Shown: one piece after another, positions 1 through 8,143 of the stretch
Numbering within the stretch: position 1 is the stretch's first letter
How the letters are laid out: each line of letters opens with the position of its first letter
Assembly: GCA_009691855.1 (NCBI GenBank)
Contig: SIAI01000022.1
Coordinates: forward strand, 1 to 61,938
DNA: 61,938 nucleotides
From: Planctomycetota bacterium
GTDB taxonomy: Bacteria > Planctomycetota > UBA1135 > GCA-002686595
Direction of reading: 5' to 3'
Translations under genes and position numbers: made by a program
Notes under the pieces: model-generated
What the model was told of the DNA's origin: nothing
Database searches by the model: none
The model's input: the letters and a program-made list of their open reading frames with translations, nothing else

Positions 1-1125
1 CTCGTCGCCCAGGCGCACCTGCCAGTAGAACTCGCCCAGCACGGCCAGCACTTCGGCCTGACCGCCGTCGAAGTGCCTGAAGGTCGTGCCCTTGTAGCTG
101 GCGCTACGCGCACGCGCCTTCACTGCTCCGGGCTCGATCGGCGTGGCCAGCAGCCAGTGCCCGTTGTTCTCGACCAGCCAGCGATACTCGCCGCGCGCCG
201 TGCGCAACAGGTATTCGCTCCACGGATAGCTCACGCCCTCGGCGCGCACCGCGCGGCGCAGGAAGCCCAGCACGCGCACGTCCTCGCCGCGCAGCGTCGT
301 CGCCAGGCCCAGGCGGATGCGCGGCGTGGCGCGCAGCTTCTCCTGCGTCTGCGCGGCGACCAGCGCCTCGGACTGCACGTCGAGCAACAGGTTGCAGGAC
401 GGGCAGACGACCGTGCGCGCGTGTCGCGGCTCGAAGAGCTCGAGCGGCCCGCCGCAGTTCTTGCAGGCGAGGCGTCGCGCGGCGACGCGCGTGAGCTTGA
501 CCTCGGGCTGTGTCGCGGGATCGAGCGCGAGCTCCTCCAGCTCGACGAAGCGGCCCACGAACACCTCCGGCGTGGCGCGCGTCCAGTCGATCGTCGCGCA
601 GCCGCCCGCGGCGCGCGTGAGGTCGGCGTAGCTGGTCTTCGCGCCGGGTGCGAGCGCGATCGGCAGCTCGCCGGACGCGCTCGTGAGCGTGCCCTGGCCG
701 AGCTCGCTGACCACGAACGCGCCGCTGGCGTCGAGCTCGACCTCGCTGCCGACGGCGAGCCTCTCGCGTGCCGGCAGCTTGCGCACCTCGCGCGGCCGTA
801 GCACGCTCACGCGCCCCTGCGCCTCGGCGAGCCACAGCCAGCCGCGCGCCGTGCTCACGCACCACTCGTTCCATGGGCCGGCGCCGTGGTCGAGCTGCAA
901 TTGACCGCGCACGACGAAGGCCTCGCCCTCGAAAATGCCGCGCGTGCCGAGCTGGAAGTGCGAGACGAGCTCGGCGGGCATGGCCAGCTTGCCGATCGAC
1001 TCGAGCGCCACGTCCGTGCGCCGGCTGGCGTAGGCGCAGTGCGCGCACACGACCACCAGCGTGCCCGGGCTCGAGAAGGAGACCTCCGCGCCGCAGTTCG
1101 GGCACTTGAGTTCTTTGGTGTTCAT
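1..1125 (-). CDS. DUF4178 zinc-ribbon protein (3' part outside window)
   Basis: The reading frame starts at the ATG at 1125 and stays open to the window edge, so the C-terminus is missing. The N-terminus has a CPNC/CAHC zinc-ribbon pair (about residues 8-35). A second CKNC/CPSC pair lies near residues 219-243, and each pair is followed by a beta-rich stretch typical of DUF4178. The start overlaps the speD stop by 4 bp (ATGA), so the two are translationally coupled. DUF4178 genes are commonly found beside small speD homologues in bacteria; their biochemical role is not established. The family call is from motif pattern and neighbour. Confidence 0.75.
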   Translation of the reverse strand, partial: MNTKELKCPNCGAEVSFSSPGTLVVVCAHCAYASRRTDVALESIGKLAMPAELVSHFQLGTRGIFEGEAFVVRGQLQLDHGAGPWNEWCVSTARGWLWLAEAQGRVSVLRPREVRKLPARERLAVGSEVELDASGAFVVSELGQGTLTSASGELPIALAPGAKTSYADLTRAAGGCATIDWTRATPEVFVGRFVELEELALDPATQPEVKLTRVAARRLACKNCGGPLELFEPRHARTVVCPSCNLLLDVQSEALVAAQTQEKLRATPRIRLGLATTLRGEDVRVLGFLRRAVRAEGVSYPWSEYLLRTARGEYRWLVENNGHWLLATPIEPGAVKARARSASYKGTTFRHFDGGQAEVLAVLGEFYWQVRLGDE

Positions 1126-1502
1126 CGCGCCCGCTGTGGCTGGGCCGCGCGCTCTCCGCGCTCGATCGTGCGCACGCACACGCGCGCCGGCCCGAGGTGC
1201 GCGCGCACGAGCCCCTCCCAGTCCGGCGCCGGCCGCGCGCGACAGGTATAGAGATTGAGCGACAGGTACCCGGCCTCGGGATAGCTGTGGCAGGCGAGGT
1301 GCGACTCGGAGAGCGCCACCAGCAGCGTGACCCCGCCCGGCGCCGGGAAGACGTGCGCGATCGGCTCGTGCAGCGGATGGAGCTCGAGCGCCGCGATCAG
1401 CTCGGCGAACAGCGCGCGCAGCGCGGAGCGACCGTGCTCACCGGCGATGGCCGCGCTCTCGAGTCCCTCGACGTCGACGATCCACTCCACTCCTCCGTGC
1501 AT
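1122..1502 (-). CDS. speD: S-adenosylmethionine decarboxylase proenzyme, SpeD class 1B type
   Basis: The 126-residue product has the hallmark SESH...HSYPE.GY block at residues 66-79. Self-cleavage before the Ser of the ESH motif generates the pyruvoyl cofactor in this family. The NLYTC block follows with the conserved Cys. Length fits short bacterial/archaeal SpeD. Known members decarboxylate S-adenosylmethionine to supply aminopropyl groups for spermidine. No spermidine synthase is visible here. Coupling to DUF4178 is seen for a subset of SpeD homologues whose role may lie outside polyamine synthesis, so the pathway is uncertain. Confidence 0.88.
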   Translation of the reverse strand: MHGGVEWIVDVEGLESAAIAGEHGRSALRALFAELIAALELHPLHEPIAHVFPAPGGVTLLVALSESHLACHSYPEAGYLSLNLYTCRARPAPDWEGLVRAHLGPARVCVRTIERGERAAQPQRAR

Positions 1503-1640
1503 GGCGGCGCGACCCTACTCGCACGGTGGTGTGGGATTCAATGGAAGTCCGCTGTGCGGGCGGGTGTCGGCTGCCTCGTCGCTCGCCGAGGCGTGCCAAC
1601 ATAGAATGGAGTGCATCGCCGAGGGGAGCTCTGGTTCCGG

Positions 1641-2013
1641 ATGACCGATCGCGACTACGCCTACGACCTCTTCCTCTCGTTCTCGGGAGCGCATCGCGAG
1701 AGCGCTCGCGAGGTGGCGGCCGAGCTCACGAAGCGCGGGCGCCGCGTGTTTTTCGACGAAGAGAGCATCCTCGCCGGCAAGCGTTGGGTGGAAGCGCTCG
1801 CCAAGGGGCTGCGTGAGGCACGCGGCCTCGTCTCGATCGTCGGCCAGGAGCCTTCGAACTGGCAGCGGGCCGAGGTCTACGCGTTCCGTCCGCGGCGGAT
1901 CGTTCGTCAACGCCGCCGAGATCGCGCGCTCCGCGTCCCGCGGCTGGAGCCGCCCGTCGGGCCGGGGGCGCAACCTGGGCTTCCGCACCGCCAGGTCCGT
2001 CACGTCTGACTGA
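1641..2013 (+). pseudogene. Relic of a TIR-FGE-sulfatase fusion protein
   Basis: From the ATG at 1641 about 78 residues form a TIR domain start: YDLFLSFSGAHRESA, RVFFDEESILAGKRW and SNWQRAEV, which matches the S.W...E region of the NADase site. After about position 1880 this frame degenerates. The +1-shifted frame then encodes the C-terminal end of an FGE-sulfatase (SUMF1/EgtB/PvdO) domain: VRGGSF, RSASRGW, GRNLGFRTARS and a stop at 2011-2013. The middle, most of an FGE domain of normally over 200 residues, is missing, so the gene looks internally deleted. TIR-FGE fusions are known in planctomycetes and cyanobacteria. A short intact TIR ORF ending at 2009 could still be translated. Confidence 0.7.
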
Positions 2014-2208
2014 CTTCACCACTTCACCTTCTTCTTCCGACGGATCGGTTCTGTCCAGAACCTCACACCGCGAGGCCGGCGCCGCCCGTGCGTCAGCCGG
2101 GCAAGCCGCGCCCGCGGACCCGGGCCGAGCGAAGCGAGGCCCCGCCGTGATCTTCTTGCGCAGCAGAGGAGCCTCGGTTGGATGGCGCAGGACGTGGCCG
2201 CGTGCGCA

Positions 2209-2493
2209 TCAGGGCTCCGGCTCCGGCTCCGCGCTCGACCTGCGCCGCTCGCCGTAGGCGAACAGGTCCGCCAGCGCGTAGCTCCCCTTGGTGCGCGCGT
2301 TCAGCGCGTTCAGGACCTTCAGCTGCACGTGCGGCGTGAGGCGTCGGCCCTTGCAGGCGCGGCTGACCATCTTGTGGGTGAGCTGCTCGCGCGAGGCGGC
2401 CACCAGGTCGTGGGCGCTCAGGGACAGGCTCGCGAGCAGGCGTGCGAGGGGTTGCTCGCCGAGGTCGCGCTGGGACTCGTTTTCGTCTCGCAT
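2209..2493 (-). CDS. Small conserved protein, HTH-like, function unknown
   Basis: The 94-residue product is acidic at both ends. Its core contains LSLSAHDLVAAS, EQLTHKMVSRA, KGRRLT and VLNALNA. I recognise this pattern from small planctomycete proteins and it resembles a helix-turn-helix of the XRE kind, but no ligand or target is known to me. The ATG at 2493 is chosen because upstream codons in the frame have no coding character. The C-terminal tail ends in a repeated Glu-Pro motif. It is a single gene facing away from the secreted-protein gene at 2586. Confidence 0.6.
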   Translation of the reverse strand: MRDENESQRDLGEQPLARLLASLSLSAHDLVAASREQLTHKMVSRACKGRRLTPHVQLKVLNALNARTKGSYALADLFAYGERRRSSAEPEPEP

Positions 2494-2585
2494 GGGGGTC
2501 GATGGTAGCCGCGGAGCCCAGGCGCACGCCGCGCAGCTCCGCCACGGAGTACAGTGAAAGCGGATCCAAGACCGGGAGTTCAGCC

Positions 2586-3425
2586 ATGAAGACCACGCTG
2601 CTGTTCCTCGCCCTCGGCGTCTCTGCGCTGCCGCGCGTCCAGACCGTCGAGCTCGTGGCGCGTCACGCGCAGGGCGACGTGTTCGAGGAGCAGGAGAGCT
2701 TCTGGAGTTCCGCCGCCGGGGCCGCGCAGGACGACGCGAGCAACCAGCCGTCCTTCGCCTGGGGCGCCGACGCGCGCGTCGCGAGCGCCGAGGGATTCCT
2801 GCTCGCCAAGGAGAGCACCGTGCTGGACGAAGTCCTGGAGGTGAAGGACGGCGTGCGCGTGAAGGTCCGGCGCACCTTCGTCGCCAGCGCATCCACGACG
2901 CTCGAGCCGCAGGCCTCCGACGCGACCCCGCAACGGACGCACGCGCCGTTCGAGGGCCAGACGGTGATCCTGGTGGCCGACGAGCGGGGGACGCGGATCG
3001 TGGGCGAGCTCGACGGCGAGGAGCAGCTCTCCGCGAGCGACCTCAGCCTCTCCACGCGCTGGGAGCAGCTCCTGCCGGCGGCGCCGATCGCGGTGGGCGA
3101 GAGCTGGCCTCTGCCCGAGGCGGTTGCGCAGCGTCTGCTCGAAGGCCTCGAACCCGCCAAGGCCTCCGGCTGGTGCAAGCTCACGCGCGTCGAGGTGCTC
3201 GAGGGTGTGTCGCTCGCACGCATCCAGCTCGAGCTGCGCGCCACGGCCACACCCGAGCTCGGGCGCACGCGCGAGCTCGAGGCGAGCGGCGTCGTGCTGT
3301 GGAACGTCGCGGGCGGTCACCTGGCGGAGGTCGCGCTGACGGGCGAGCTCCACGCCACGGACGCCGACGGACTCGAGCAGAAGCGTGCCTTCGGCCTCAC
3401 GCGCGCGGTGCGCCGGATCGAGTAG
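2586..3425 (+). CDS. Secreted protein of unknown function
   Basis: The 279-residue product has a short hydrophobic leader (MKTTLLFLALGVSALP). A beta-rich soluble body follows with no motif I recognise. The ATG at 2586 is preferred because GGGAG lies just upstream at a plausible ribosome-binding distance and because a signal peptide begins exactly there. The reading frame upstream lacks coding character. Codon use matches neighbours. The gene is convergent with the gene at 3447-4409. Confidence 0.7.
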   Translation: MKTTLLFLALGVSALPRVQTVELVARHAQGDVFEEQESFWSSAAGAAQDDASNQPSFAWGADARVASAEGFLLAKESTVLDEVLEVKDGVRVKVRRTFVASASTTLEPQASDATPQRTHAPFEGQTVILVADERGTRIVGELDGEEQLSASDLSLSTRWEQLLPAAPIAVGESWPLPEAVAQRLLEGLEPAKASGWCKLTRVEVLEGVSLARIQLELRATATPELGRTRELEASGVVLWNVAGGHLAEVALTGELHATDADGLEQKRAFGLTRAVRRIE

Positions 3426-3446
3426 CGCGTCGAGTCGCGCGCGGGC

Positions 3447-4409
3447 TCAGCGCGGCTTCGGTTCGGGCGCGTGGGTCGAGACCCGCTCACCCACCAGGCC
3501 GCGCGCCCACTCGCGCCGGTCCTCGAAGACGAGCAGCTGGAGGCGCGCGGAGCGGGGCTCGACGGCCTCGACGCGCCCGCTGAAACGGTCTGGCCGCCAC
3601 GCGCCCGGCACGAAGAGGTGCATGCCGACGACGAGGCCATCGTCGGCGCCGACGTCGAGCGCGAAGAGCGCGTCGAATGCCTGCAGCTCCTTGCCGTCGA
3701 GCTCCGCGCGCCGGCGCCACGCGGCGAGCGCGGTGATCGAGCCTGCGATCGGCTCGTCCAGCAGCAGGTGCTCGAACTCGCGCGGGACCGTCGGTTTGCC
3801 CGGCGGGCGGAGCGGGTGCTCGAGGTCGCCCGGGATGCCGACGGTGCGGAAGGGGACGTAGGGAAAGGTGACGCCGTCGGAGGCCTCGGCGCAGAAGAGC
3901 TCGAGGCGGCTCGCGGGGACGGCGAAGGCGAGCTCGCCCCAGCGCACGAGGTGCAGCGTGTCGTCGAGTCCGAACCAGGCCCCGGACGTGTCGTCGGGCT
4001 CGGCGAGTTCGACCCCGAGCTTCAAGGTCGAGCTCTCCACGGCGAGGACGCTCCCGAGCGCGACGAAGCGCGCGCAGTTCCCGCACCCGGACCCCCTGTA
4101 CAGGGTGAAGCCCTCTTCGGGTGCGAGCACGAGCTCGGTGGGCCAGATGCCTGCGGTGCGATAGACGCCCGCCCAGGGGTGCTCACCCAGGCGAGCGAGC
4201 TCCGCGCGCACTTTCGCGTTCCTCACCGGGCTCTGCTCGGCCAGGCGGGACTCGACTCCGGGCAGCACCTGCTCTTTCGCGATGAGCAGGAGAGCGCTCA
4301 GCGGATTTGGCGGGAGAATCAGCGCGATCCCGGTGGCCGCTGTGCTCGCCAGGAGCAGCCCAAGCGACACTGCGGCGAAGCGTGCGTACCCAACGGCCAT
4401 GGAGCTCAC
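3447..4409 (-). CDS. Membrane-anchored protein of unknown function
   Basis: The 320-residue product has one strong N-terminal membrane segment (about residues 9-32, rich in Leu/Ala). The large non-cytoplasmic domain carries a CGNC motif near residue 109 that could bind metal or form a disulfide. No family is recognised. A second possible ATG lies three codons in, so the exact start is uncertain. The stop is 21 bp from the convergent gene end at 3425. Confidence 0.65.
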   Translation of the reverse strand: MSSMAVGYARFAAVSLGLLLASTAATGIALILPPNPLSALLLIAKEQVLPGVESRLAEQSPVRNAKVRAELARLGEHPWAGVYRTAGIWPTELVLAPEEGFTLYRGSGCGNCARFVALGSVLAVESSTLKLGVELAEPDDTSGAWFGLDDTLHLVRWGELAFAVPASRLELFCAEASDGVTFPYVPFRTVGIPGDLEHPLRPPGKPTVPREFEHLLLDEPIAGSITALAAWRRRAELDGKELQAFDALFALDVGADDGLVVGMHLFVPGAWRPDRFSGRVEAVEPRSARLQLLVFEDRREWARGLVGERVSTHAPEPKPR

Positions 4410-4512
4410 GATACCCTCGACATGCGCTCAGGAACGCCGTGGCGTCCATGTTCGCTGGGATGTGCGGGGCGCGCGGCGAGGAGCGCGTTCGCGCTCGATC
4501 TCCCATCGGCGC

Positions 4513-5802
4513 TCAGGCTCGCGCGCCGTCCGCGGCGGGCGCCGGCAAGCGCACCCAGTACGCCAGCGCGCCGACGGCCGCGATCACGAGCGCCAGGATC
4601 TGGAAGATCGCGCGGTAGCTGCCGGTCCAGTCGCGGAACCACTCGAGCAGCAGCGGACCGACCGCCGAGGCGAACACGGTGATCGCCTGGGCCGCGCCCT
4701 GGATCCGGCCGAGCTCGCGGCGCCCGAAGACCCGCGGCCAGACGCTGAAGAAGAGCACCATCACGAGGCCGCCGCCGAGGCCCATCGTCGCGGCCCACAG
4801 CTGCACCTGAGGGAGCGTCGCGATCTGCGGCAGCACGGCGAGACCGAGCGCGAGCACGAACAGCGCGGCGGCCATCAGGAGCCCGAGGCGCACGCGCGCG
4901 GCGAGCCAGCCGCCGAGGCCGTTGCCGACCAGCGCGGTCAATGCGGTGACCACCAGCGTCTGGTAGTAGACGTCCGCGCCGAAGCCGCGCTCGGCCAGGA
5001 TCCGCTCGTTGAACAGGCCGATGCCCGAGGCCACCAGACCGTAGAGCGCGGCGCCCACGGCGAAGACCCAGAAGGCCGGTGTGGCCAGCGCGGCGCGCGC
5101 GGTGTGGCCGGAGAGCGCGCCGACGCTTGCGCTCGGGCGCACGCTCGAATCGGCGTCGCTCTCGCCGTCCGGCAAGAGGCCGCAGGCCTCCGGGCCGCGG
5201 CGCACGACGAGCAGCGCGAGCGGCGCGAGTCCGGCGAGCAGCGCGCAGCCGAGCGCGAACCACGCGCCGCGCCAGCCCCAGCTCTGGATCAGCGCGCCCG
5301 TCAGCGGGAAGGCGCACATGAAGCCGATGCTCGTGGCCAGGCCGTAGAGCGCCATGGCCTTGTCGATGCGGCGCACGAACCACTGCCCGACCAGCGCCAG
5401 GCTGACCACCGAGAGCGCGCTCTGCCCGAGTCCGCGCGTGAGCGTCACGCACACGGCCAGCGTCGCGAACGAGTGCACGCGGCTCATCAGGCACACCACC
5501 GTGCCGAGCGCGAGGGAAACCAGCGCGAGGACGCCGCGCCCGCCGAAGCGGTCGAGCGCGCGCCCGATGCCGATGGCGCCGAGCGAGCCGAGCAGCGTCG
5601 CCCACAGGTTCAGCGTGGCGTACTCGACGTGCGTGATGCCGAGGTCGGCCAGCAGCGGCTCGGTGACGAGCCCCAGTCCCTGCGTGCGCGCCGGCAGCGT
5701 GCCGACCATCGCCGCGGAGGCGACCAGCAGCACGAACCAGCCGTAGTACACGCGCCGCGCGGCGCGCGGGCGAGGTTCGACGGCGGAGAGCCCAGCGTTC
5801 AT
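4513..5802 (-). CDS. Major facilitator superfamily transporter
   Basis: The 429-residue product has about 12 hydrophobic segments. The first is YYGWFVLLVASAAMVG. The loop after helix 2 reads GIGRALDRFGGRG, the MFS motif A position (G...DR.G.R). Closest in style to OFA/monocarboxylate-like MFS carriers, but the substrate cannot be read from sequence. I start at the ATG at 5802; an ATG 16 codons upstream adds an Arg/Pro-rich stretch without conservation value. No partner gene is adjacent. Confidence 0.85.
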   Translation of the reverse strand: MNAGLSAVEPRPRAARRVYYGWFVLLVASAAMVGTLPARTQGLGLVTEPLLADLGITHVEYATLNLWATLLGSLGAIGIGRALDRFGGRGVLALVSLALGTVVCLMSRVHSFATLAVCVTLTRGLGQSALSVVSLALVGQWFVRRIDKAMALYGLATSIGFMCAFPLTGALIQSWGWRGAWFALGCALLAGLAPLALLVVRRGPEACGLLPDGESDADSSVRPSASVGALSGHTARAALATPAFWVFAVGAALYGLVASGIGLFNERILAERGFGADVYYQTLVVTALTALVGNGLGGWLAARVRLGLLMAAALFVLALGLAVLPQIATLPQVQLWAATMGLGGGLVMVLFFSVWPRVFGRRELGRIQGAAQAITVFASAVGPLLLEWFRDWTGSYRAIFQILALVIAAVGALAYWVRLPAPAADGARA

Positions 5803-5988
5803 GCGCAACAAGCTAGGCAGCGAGCATGCCCTCGGGCGAGCGACGTCCACGAACGCGCGCGAAGCCTTACGTGGCGCGCAGAAGCGAGCGCGGCTTTGAC
5901 GCGGGTGCGTCCGGGAGAAGAGCCTCCTTCGCAGCGGCCGCGCCGTGGTCGCAGCGAGTTCGAACGACGGCCGAGAAGGAGGCAGTGG

Positions 5989-6560
5989 ATGAGAGCGTTC
6001 TGGATCCTGGCGGTGGCGGGGCTGGCTTCGTGCGCGGCGACCTCTGCGGGCGTCACGCAGGACGCGGAGGCGCGCAAGAGCAACCGCCTCTCGCTCTACC
6101 TCGGGCAGCGCGCGCTCGACGAGACCGACTACGAGCCGGTCGACAAGCAGGCCACGATCGGCCTCGAGTTCGCGCAGGAGGAACCCGGGTCCAGCGTCGG
6201 CTGGGAGATCGGCCTGATGGCTTCGGGCGCTGACGACAGGCGGCTGGCTTCGACGTGTCCGGCGCGACGGCCGAGTTCTACGGCGGCGTGCGCAAGAGCT
6301 TCGGCTCGGGCTCCGTGCGTCCGCTCTTCGGCGCGGGCCTGTCGGCGATCGCCGCGGCGGTGGACGTGTCGGGCGTGGGCGACGACGACGATTCGTCGCT
6401 GGCTGGCTACGTGCACGGCGGGGTGGGGATCGATCTCGGGGAGTCGCTCACGGCCGGCATCGACGTGCGCCTGCTGTTCGGCTCGGACCTCGAGATCGCC
6501 GGCGTGAGCACGGACGCGGACTACGGGCAGGTGGCGTTGTTCTTCGGGATCAACCTGTAG
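5989..6560 (+). pseudogene. Frameshifted outer-membrane or lipoprotein-type envelope gene
   Basis: A strong Shine-Dalgarno (AAGGAGG, 5976-5982) precedes the ATG at 5989. The N-terminus is a lipoprotein signal with a lipobox-like LASC. The first frame is coding to about 6236. Coding character then continues in the -1 frame, beginning QAAGFDVSG and running through alternating Gly-rich strands (GGVRKSFGSG, YVHGGVGIDLG, VRLLFGSD) to ALFFGINL and the stop at 6560, typical of a small beta-barrel. One missing base near 6236 would restore a single protein of about 190 residues. No slippery heptamer is present, so this is a mutation or an assembly error. Confidence 0.7.
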
Positions 6561-6571
6561 AGCGGGGAGAG

Positions 6572-6689
6572 CCTTGGTCGCGGAGCAGGCGCCGCGACCA
6601 AGGACAGCAGGGCGCGAGAGGACTCGCGCCCTGGAAGCTCCGAGAGCGCGCGGCCTCGCCGTTCCGGCGCTGCGTGCGCGCGCTCGGAG
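6572..6689. terminator. Cluster of three consecutive GC-rich hairpins
   Basis: Three stem-loops directly follow the stop at 6560. The first is a 12-bp perfect stem (6572-6583/6592-6603, 8-nt loop). The second is an 11-bp perfect stem (6608-6618/6623-6633, loop AGGA). The third has arms 6638-6652/6677-6689 with a 2-nt bulge. None has a T-tract. Most likely transcription-end structures between two genes on the same strand, but a mobile palindromic repeat is possible. Confidence 0.55.
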
Positions 6690-6765
6690 GTCAGTCCTCT
6701 GCAAGCGGCGCCGAATCGAGGTGCGCGCCCTCCGCGCGCGCGAGCGGAACTCGCATCCTGGCGGG

Positions 6766-7932
6766 ATGAGCCTGCTTCTCGCCGTCCTCTGCCTCGCGCG
6801 CGTCGCCCAGGACGCGCGTCCGTCGACGTCCGCCGCCGAGCTCCCCGCCGCGAAGTGCGCCGAGTTCGAGGGCGCGCTCGAGCGCCTCGCCGAGCAATAC
6901 CACGTGCCCGGCATGTCCGCCGCGCTCGTGCACCACCGTGCGCTCGCGTGGAGCCACGGCTTCGGCTACGCGGACCTCGAGCAGGGTGTGTGGGCCACGC
7001 CCGAGACGCGCTATCGCCTGGCGTCCGTGTCGAAGCCCTTCGCCGCGGTGCTCGTTCTGCAGCTCGTCGAGCAGGGGAAGCTCTCGCTCGACGCGCCGCT
7101 GAAGGACTTCTGGATCCCGCGCTGGTTCGCGCCGGATCCCGCGCGCTACCGCGAGCAGCCGATCCTGCTGCGCCACGTGCTCAGCCACACCAGCGAGGGC
7201 GTGCCCGGCGACGCCTACTCGTACAGCGGCAACATCTACAGCGACCTGACCTGGGTGCTCGAGCAGGTGACGCACGTCGCGTATCCGCGCCTGTTGCAGG
7301 AGCGCGTCTTCGATCGCGCCGGCATGGAGCGCTCGGTGCCTGGCCACGTGCGTCCCGGCACGGCCGAGCTCGTCGAGCTCGCCAAGCCCTATCGCTGGGA
7401 CGGCACCGATCACGTGCGCGGGACCTGGCAGATGATGGACCCGGATCCGGCGCTCGACCTCAGCGAGTTCGCGCCGGTGCTGAGGATGCCCGACGAGATG
7501 CAGGCGCAGCGCCGCGAGCTCCTGGGCGACGGCTTCCTGCACCTGAACGCGGTGTGCGCGGCGGGCGAGGCGACCAGCACGGTGCTGGACCTCGCCAAGT
7601 TCGACATCGCGCTCGACGAAGGGCGCTTGCTCGACGCGGCGAGCCGTGAGCGCATGTGGACGCCGGCGGCGTCGAGCTCCGGCAAGAAGCTGCCCTACGC
7701 GCTCGGCTGGTTCGTCGAGGAGATCGCGGGGCGCAAGGTGATGTGGCACTACGGCTGGCTGCCGCCCTCGGTGTCGGCGCTCTACGTGAAGGTGCCCGAG
7801 GCGGAGTTGACCTTTGTGCTGCTGGCGAACAACGACAAGCTGAGCGACGGCTTCTCGTGGACCGCCCAGGGCGTGCGCGCCTCGCCCTTCGCGCGGGTGT
7901 TCCTGGAGACGTTCGGGCTGCTGCCGAAGTGA
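6766..7932 (+). CDS. Serine hydrolase, class C beta-lactamase-like (PF00144)
   Basis: The 388-residue exported protein has the SxxK nucleophile motif SVSK (in RLASVSKPFAA, about residue 89). A Tyr-containing second motif follows in the SYSGNIYSDL segment, and HYG near residue 328 replaces KTG. These three elements define the beta-lactamase/DD-peptidase-like esterase fold. The N-terminus (SLLLAVLCLA) is a short signal peptide. The ATG at 6766 is chosen for this; longer extensions lack coding character. Family members include esterases and D-amino peptidases, so the substrate is unknown. It is followed by a DUF2442 relic on the other strand. Confidence 0.85.
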   Translation: MSLLLAVLCLARVAQDARPSTSAAELPAAKCAEFEGALERLAEQYHVPGMSAALVHHRALAWSHGFGYADLEQGVWATPETRYRLASVSKPFAAVLVLQLVEQGKLSLDAPLKDFWIPRWFAPDPARYREQPILLRHVLSHTSEGVPGDAYSYSGNIYSDLTWVLEQVTHVAYPRLLQERVFDRAGMERSVPGHVRPGTAELVELAKPYRWDGTDHVRGTWQMMDPDPALDLSEFAPVLRMPDEMQAQRRELLGDGFLHLNAVCAAGEATSTVLDLAKFDIALDEGRLLDAASRERMWTPAASSSGKKLPYALGWFVEEIAGRKVMWHYGWLPPSVSALYVKVPEAELTFVLLANNDKLSDGFSWTAQGVRASPFARVFLETFGLLPK

Positions 7933-7944
7933 ACGGGGCGGAGT

Positions 7945-8088
7945 TCAGCCAGCCTGCGGCGAACGGATGGGCTTCCCCGTGACGGCCGAATCGAATACAT
8001 CCGCGTCGAGGTCGGCCCTGCTCGGCCGGGGTCGTGCCGAACTTCGGGTCGATGCGCGCCCTGGCGAACTCGCGCTCGGCGGCGAGCC
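7945..8088 (-). pseudogene. Degenerate copy of the DUF2442 gene
   Basis: Read on the minus strand, this stretch matches the last half of the intact DUF2442 gene at 9972-10241. EREFARARIDPKFGT corresponds to EREFAKVRVDPELGT. A frameshift follows, and then ADLDADV, AVTGKPIRSP and AG with the same stop position. The 5' half is absent, replaced by the promoter region of the hydrolase gene at 8144. Intact and relic copies flank the hydrolase gene on both sides, which suggests a duplication of this locus followed by decay. Confidence 0.7.
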
Positions 8089-8143
8089 CGTCCAGGGTCT
8101 CGAGGTGCGACCGGACTCGCCGGGCCTTCGCTACGCTGCGGGC

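Noticed and set aside
104..1105. Long open frame on the minus strand (333 codons)
   Set aside because: It is an Arg/Ala-rich shadow of the DUF4178 gene in another frame, with no motif.
6225..6245. Programmed frameshifting in the envelope gene
   Set aside because: No slippery heptamer or following pseudoknot was seen; mutation or error is simpler.
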